DNA of 8,882 nucleotides from NCBI GenBank assembly GCA_934476545.1, contig CAKSOB010000058.1, positions 1-8,882 on the forward strand, read 5' to 3'. The DNA comes from an uncultured Eubacteriales bacterium (lineage in GTDB: Bacteria; Bacillota; Clostridia; Oscillospirales; Acutalibacteraceae). Below the pieces are notes generated by a model. It saw only the letters and a list, made by a program, of their open reading frames with translations. It was not told the origin of the DNA and did no database searches. The position numbers were made by a program, and so were the translations under genes. Below are positions 6,277 to 8,882 of this stretch, piece after piece (position 1 is the first letter of the stretch; every line of letters starts with the position of its first letter).

Positions 6277-7400
6277 CAGTTTTAAAAACAGAAGGCAATG
6301 CACGCCGAGGTGTCATGATGACTCCTCACGGAACCGTTCAAACTCCGGCGTTTATGAATGTTGCCACTTGTGGCGCCATTAAAGGCGCTCTGTCCGCACT
6401 GGATTTAAAAGAAATCAAGTGTCAGGTGCAGCTTTGCAATACCTATCACTTACACTTACGTCCCGGTGATGAAACGGTGCAATCCCTCGGAGGACTCCAT
6501 AAATTCACTCGTTGGGACGGTCCGATTCTGACCGACAGCGGTGGATTCCAGGTGTTTTCCTTGGCAAAGCTGCGGAATATCAAAGAAGAAGGCGTTACCT
6601 TCGCTTCTCATATTGACGGACGTAAAATCTTTATGGGCCCGGAAGAAAGCATGAGAATTCAATCCCACCTCGGTTCCGATATTGCGATGGCGTTCGATGA
6701 GTGTATTGAAAATCCCGCAGAATACGGATATGTAAAGCAGTCCTGCGACCGAACCTATCGTTGGTTGCAGCGATGCAAAACTTCTCTGGAAGAATTAAAT
6801 CGTCGGGAAAATGCCGTTAACCCGCAACAAATGCTGTGGGGCATCAATCAAGGCAGCACCTACGCAGATCTTCGGATTGAACATATGAAGCAAATTCGAG
6901 AATTGGATCTGCCCGGATATGCCATCGGCGGTTTGGCGGTAGGAGAAAGCGCTGAGGAAATGTATCGGATCATTGAAGCCGTTATGCCTGAAATGCCAGC
7001 AGACAAACCACGTTACCTGATGGGGGTGGGAACTCCTGCTAATATTTTGGAGGCTGTGCGACGGGGCATTGATATTTTTGACTGTGTGATGCCTAGCCGA
7101 AATGCTCGTCATGGTCAGTTATTTACAATGGACGGCATTCGCAATATGATGAATGCAAAGTACGCGCTGGACGAATCTCCGATTGAAGAAGGCTGCGATT
7201 GCCCTGCTTGCCGCAACTTTAGTCGTGCTTATATCCATCACTTATTTAAAAGCAAAGAAATGCTGGCAATGCGGCTTTCTGTTTTGCATAATCTATATTT
7301 TTACAATTCTCTCATGGAAAAGATTCGTTTTGCATTGGAGAATGGCATATTTGAGCAATTTTATCATGAACATATTGTGAAAATTGCGAGAAGAATCTAA
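6261..7400 (+). CDS. tgt: tRNA-guanine(34) transglycosylase (Tgt)
   Basis: Exchanges guanine-34 in GUN-anticodon tRNAs for a queuosine precursor base. The 379 residues fit the bacterial enzyme. Key residues are present: Asp92 in TDSGGFQ (general acid/base), nucleophile Asp274 in IFDCVMPSR, and the zinc site Cys312, Cys314, Cys317 and His343, with spacing identical to the Zymomonas enzyme (318, 320, 323, 349). Cys148 and Val227 occupy the positions of Zymomonas Cys158 and Val233 that shape the base pocket, as in preQ1-using enzymes. Segments such as FMNVATCGAIKG and GINQGS differ from the classic FMPVGT.ATVK and GIVQGG and are typical of a clostridial branch. The ATG lies inside larC, with GGAGGA (6252-6257) rather close upstream. 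tgt next to yajC is a common bacterial arrangement. Confidence 0.95.
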   Translation: MGTILTVLKTEGNARRGVMMTPHGTVQTPAFMNVATCGAIKGALSALDLKEIKCQVQLCNTYHLHLRPGDETVQSLGGLHKFTRWDGPILTDSGGFQVFSLAKLRNIKEEGVTFASHIDGRKIFMGPEESMRIQSHLGSDIAMAFDECIENPAEYGYVKQSCDRTYRWLQRCKTSLEELNRRENAVNPQQMLWGINQGSTYADLRIEHMKQIRELDLPGYAIGGLAVGESAEEMYRIIEAVMPEMPADKPRYLMGVGTPANILEAVRRGIDIFDCVMPSRNARHGQLFTMDGIRNMMNAKYALDESPIEEGCDCPACRNFSRAYIHHLFKSKEMLAMRLSVLHNLYFYNSLMEKIRFALENGIFEQFYHEHIVKIARRI

Positions 7401-7407
7401 CAGATAC

Positions 7408-7436
7408 TTGCAACATTCTCAATTTATTGGTATAAT
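7408..7436 (+). promoter_or_regulatory. Extended -10 promoter before yajC
   Basis: TATAAT (7431-7436) is preceded by TGG, giving the extended -10 element TGnTATAAT. A partial -35, TTGCAA (7408-7413, four of six matches), stands 17 bases upstream. It follows the tgt stop codon directly. No terminator is visible between tgt and yajC, so yajC may also receive readthrough from larB-larC-tgt. Confidence 0.75.
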
Positions 7437-7469
7437 AATAGCTATTAACATGGAGGTGCAACCACAAAT

Positions 7470-7943
7470 ATGAAGAAAAAAATTTTTGCAATCGTCGCAG
7501 CTATGGCGGTAGCTGCAACCACTCTCTCAACAACAGTATTTGCTGCAGAGAGCCAGGCTCAGGAATCCTCCGGCGGTAACAACCAATGGTGGATCATGCT
7601 GATCATCTACGCTGCGATCATCGTCGGCGCATACTTCCTCTTGTTCCGTCCACAGTCCAAGAAGAAGAAAAAAGAAGCTGCACTGCGCAAGAACGCACAG
7701 ATTGGTGATGAAGTTACTACCATTGGTGGTATCAGCGGTCGTATCATCGCAATCAAAGAGGATACCGACAGCATCATTCTGGAAACCGGTACCGATCGCA
7801 ACAAGATCAATGTGAAGCGATGGGCGATCAGCACCGTTGATTCTCAGGTTGCACCATCTGCAAATGAGACAAACACAGCAAAAATTTCTAAGAAGGCTGA
7901 AAAAGACGAAGCGAAAAAGGACGAGAAAACCGAAGAAAAGTAA
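7470..7943 (+). CDS. yajC: Preprotein translocase subunit YajC with an added signal peptide
   Basis: YajC is an accessory membrane subunit of the Sec translocase that associates with SecDF. The conserved core is one transmembrane helix (about 40-59) ending in LLFRPQ (57-62), a lysine cluster KKKKK (64-68), and a soluble domain with IGDEVTTIGGISG (78-90) and a closing VKRWAI strand (115-120). Unlike the usual protein of about 90-110 residues, this one has 157. Residues 1-25 look like a cleavable signal peptide (MKKK, hydrophobic core, cleavage after VFA), and a Lys/Glu-rich tail covers about 140-157. The positive-inside rule places the core domain in the cytoplasm and the short stretch before the helix outside, so the signal peptide fits the topology. 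GGAGGTG (7452-7458) precedes the start with somewhat long spacing (11 bases). Confidence 0.92.
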   Translation: MKKKIFAIVAAMAVAATTLSTTVFAAESQAQESSGGNNQWWIMLIIYAAIIVGAYFLLFRPQSKKKKKEAALRKNAQIGDEVTTIGGISGRIIAIKEDTDSIILETGTDRNKINVKRWAISTVDSQVAPSANETNTAKISKKAEKDEAKKDEKTEEK

Positions 7944-8014
7944 TCGACCTTTTTCATATTTGTCCTTCCAAATGCATACAGTTTTGATAACTGAAAAAAT
8001 GGGAGGACTGCCTT

Positions 8015-8425
8015 ATGGGAAAAACAAAAGCGTATCACAGTTCGTTTTGGAATGTAGCCAAACCGCTAATCCTTAGTACGCTTTGTGGATGTGCAATGAT
8101 TGCCGCACTGTTAGCAATCGCCGGATTTGTCTTGCTAAAATTAGGACAAATTCAACCGTCTGTTACCAGTGGGATTGTAATTGTAATTTCTGCATTGAGC
8201 GCCTTATTTTCCGGATTGGTTGTAGGAAGAACGGCGAAACAAAATGGGCTGATTCTGGGCGGAATTACCGGCCTGCTGCTATCGTTTCTGTTGTTAATCA
8301 CCAGCGTCAGTTGTGGGATCTTTCAGTTCTTCACGGTATCCTCCGTGATTCGATTTGCTGTAATGATCCTTGCAGGTGCGTTAGGTGGTTTACTGGCAGT
8401 AAACAAACGCAGCAAAACAAAATAA
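8015..8425 (+). CDS. Small four-helix membrane protein, resembles TIGR04086 family
   Basis: A 136-residue, strongly hydrophobic protein of unknown function. Four membrane helices can be placed at about 18-42, 49-71, 78-99 and 108-129. A basic N-terminus and a basic C-terminus (KRSKTK) suggest that both ends are cytoplasmic. The second loop carries GLVVGR followed by the glycine-rich NGLILGGITGLLLS, a pattern I associate with TIGR04086, an uncharacterised clostridial membrane family found, as I recall, near yajC and SCIFF genes. There is no enzymatic motif. GGGAGG (8001-8006) precedes the ATG by eight bases. The gene lies 71 bases after yajC and 32 bases before the SCIFF precursor, with no terminator on either side, so co-transcription is likely. 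Export or protection roles for the peptide are only guesses. Confidence 0.75.
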   Translation: MGKTKAYHSSFWNVAKPLILSTLCGCAMIAALLAIAGFVLLKLGQIQPSVTSGIVIVISALSALFSGLVVGRTAKQNGLILGGITGLLLSFLLLITSVSCGIFQFFTVSSVIRFAVMILAGALGGLLAVNKRSKTK

Positions 8426-8457
8426 TTCTATTTTATCTGTAGAGGAGCGTTTTTATT

Positions 8458-8610
8458 ATGAAACAAATCAAAACTTTGAACCATGCAAACCTGAAGAAGA
8501 GTGCTGTAAAGGGCGGTTGTGGCGAGTGTCAGGCTTCCTGCCAATCTGCTTGCAAGACCTCTTGCACAGTAGCAAACCAGAAGTGTGAAAACGATAAGAA
8601 CAAGTGCTAA
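8458..8610 (+). CDS. scfA: SCIFF peptide precursor (six-cysteine-in-forty-five ranthipeptide)
   Basis: A 50-residue ribosomally made precursor of the SCIFF family, converted by the radical SAM enzyme ScfB into a thioether-bridged ranthipeptide. The leader (1-20) starts with MKQIKTLN, the conserved recognition region. The core has Cys at 21, 24, 28, 32, 36 and 43, the family spacing C-x2-C-x3-C-x3-C-x3-C-x6-C, within the near-invariant SCQSACKTSCTVANQ (27-41). Thr37 lies five residues after Cys32, matching the Cys32-Thr37 bridge reported for Clostridium thermocellum CteA (from memory). A seventh cysteine, Cys50, is the last residue and lies outside the canonical six. AGAGGAG (8441-8447) precedes the ATG. 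The maturase gene follows 82 bases downstream. The biological role of SCIFF peptides is unsettled; quorum-sensing-like roles have been proposed in clostridia. Confidence 0.95.
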   Translation: MKQIKTLNHANLKKSAVKGGCGECQASCQSACKTSCTVANQKCENDKNKC

Positions 8611-8626
8611 TTGACAGCACACGCAC

Positions 8627-8659
8627 AAGGGACAGGTTGCTGTCCCTTAAATTTTTCTT
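8627..8659 (+). terminator. Terminator-like hairpin between scfA and scfB
   Basis: AAGGGACAG (8627-8635) and CTGTCCCTT (8640-8648) form a perfect 9-bp stem around a GTTG loop. It is followed by AAA and then TTTTTCTT. The three A residues can extend the helix by pairing only weakly, so termination may be partial. It lies in the 82-base gap between precursor and maturase, a typical place for an attenuating terminator that keeps precursor mRNA above maturase mRNA, and possibly stabilises the scfA transcript 3' end. Confidence 0.75.
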
Positions 8660-8692
8660 AATTTACAAAATTAGATGGTATGGAGAAGAACA

Positions 8693-8882
8693 ATGATACA
8701 TAAATACACTCTGAATGACTACCGGATCGTAATGGATACCAATAGTGGTGCGGTTCATTTATTTGATGAAATCCCTTATATCATGCTGGACTATCTTACT
8801 GATTCTGTGCCGGAAACAATGCCGCAACAAATGCACGATGATCTCGTCAAAACATACAGCGAAGCAGATATTCAAGAAGCAT
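8693..8882 (+). CDS. scfB: SCIFF peptide radical SAM maturase (ScfB), N-terminal part
   Basis: The first 63 codons of a frame that runs off the window edge. ScfB (CteB in C. thermocellum) is a radical SAM/SPASM enzyme that joins a SCIFF cysteine to a threonine by a thioether bond. Its N-terminal region is a PqqD-like RiPP recognition element that binds the leader peptide. The fragment begins MIHKYTLNDY and continues with MDTNSGAVHLFDE (14-26), which matches the family's N-terminal 'D-x-N-S-G-x-V-H' signature as I know it. The radical SAM CxxxCxxC motif and the SPASM cysteines would lie beyond the edge. I chose ATG 8693 because GGAGAAG (8682-8688) precedes it at good spacing. An in-frame ATG at 8675 has no ribosome binding site and would add six residues not expected in the family. 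The assignment rests on the N-terminus and the adjacent scfA. Confidence 0.88.
   Translation, partial: MIHKYTLNDYRIVMDTNSGAVHLFDEIPYIMLDYLTDSVPETMPQQMHDDLVKTYSEADIQEA

Noticed and set aside
7960..7989. Possible promoter before the four-helix membrane protein gene (TTGTCC, TTGATA)
   Set aside because: Both boxes are poor matches and the spacing is 18. The upstream yajC promoter explains expression.
7979..7993. Inverted repeat CAGTT/AACTG between yajC and the membrane protein gene
   Set aside because: It is only five AT-rich base pairs followed by A residues on the coding strand, so it cannot act as a terminator in the direction of transcription.
8083..8442. Alternative + frame over the membrane protein gene (119 codons)
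   Set aside because: It lacks a ribosome binding site and overlaps a frame with a strong Shine-Dalgarno sequence and clear transmembrane pattern.
8611..8616. Perfect TTGACA directly after the scfA stop, as a -35 for scfB
   Set aside because: No -10-like hexamer lies 16-18 bases downstream. That region is the GC-rich terminator stem.

Overview
The window looks like a chromosomal segment of a low-to-mid GC Gram-positive bacterium of class Clostridia, most likely a gut Oscillospirales/Ruminococcaceae-type organism. The support is an FMN-type enoyl-ACP reductase (FabK), a clostridial fab gene order, a clostridial variant of Tgt, and a SCIFF peptide gene with its radical SAM maturase, a pair regarded as a hallmark of Clostridia. 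All genes lie on the + strand. No rRNA, tRNA, CRISPR array, insertion sequence or phage gene is visible.

Positions 1-4181 hold the 3' part of a type II fatty-acid synthesis operon: fabK (5' end outside the window), fabD, fabG, fabF and fabZ, closed by an intrinsic terminator at 4151-4181. Together they load malonyl-ACP (FabD), condense (FabF), reduce the ketone (FabG), dehydrate (FabZ) and reduce the enoyl group (FabK). The acetyl-CoA carboxylase genes that often follow or interrupt this order in Firmicutes are absent here.

Positions 4235-7400 form a second unit with its own near-consensus promoter (4235-4263) and a short leader that can fold into a terminator-like hairpin. It encodes larB and larC, two enzymes of nickel-pincer nucleotide (NPN) cofactor synthesis, and tgt, a tRNA-guanine transglycosylase. 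The three genes overlap at both junctions, so they are probably translationally coupled. larE and larA are not in the window.

Positions 7408-8882 form a third unit with an extended -10 promoter. It holds yajC (Sec translocase accessory protein, here with an unusual cleavable signal peptide), a small four-helix membrane protein resembling the TIGR04086 family, scfA (a 50-residue SCIFF/ranthipeptide precursor with seven rather than six cysteines), a terminator-like hairpin, and the start of scfB (the SCIFF thioether maturase, cut by the window edge). The most unusual part is this cluster of a Sec component, a small membrane protein and a RiPP precursor with its maturase. The longest stretch without a gene is 4148-4339, and it is explained by the terminator, promoter and leader.
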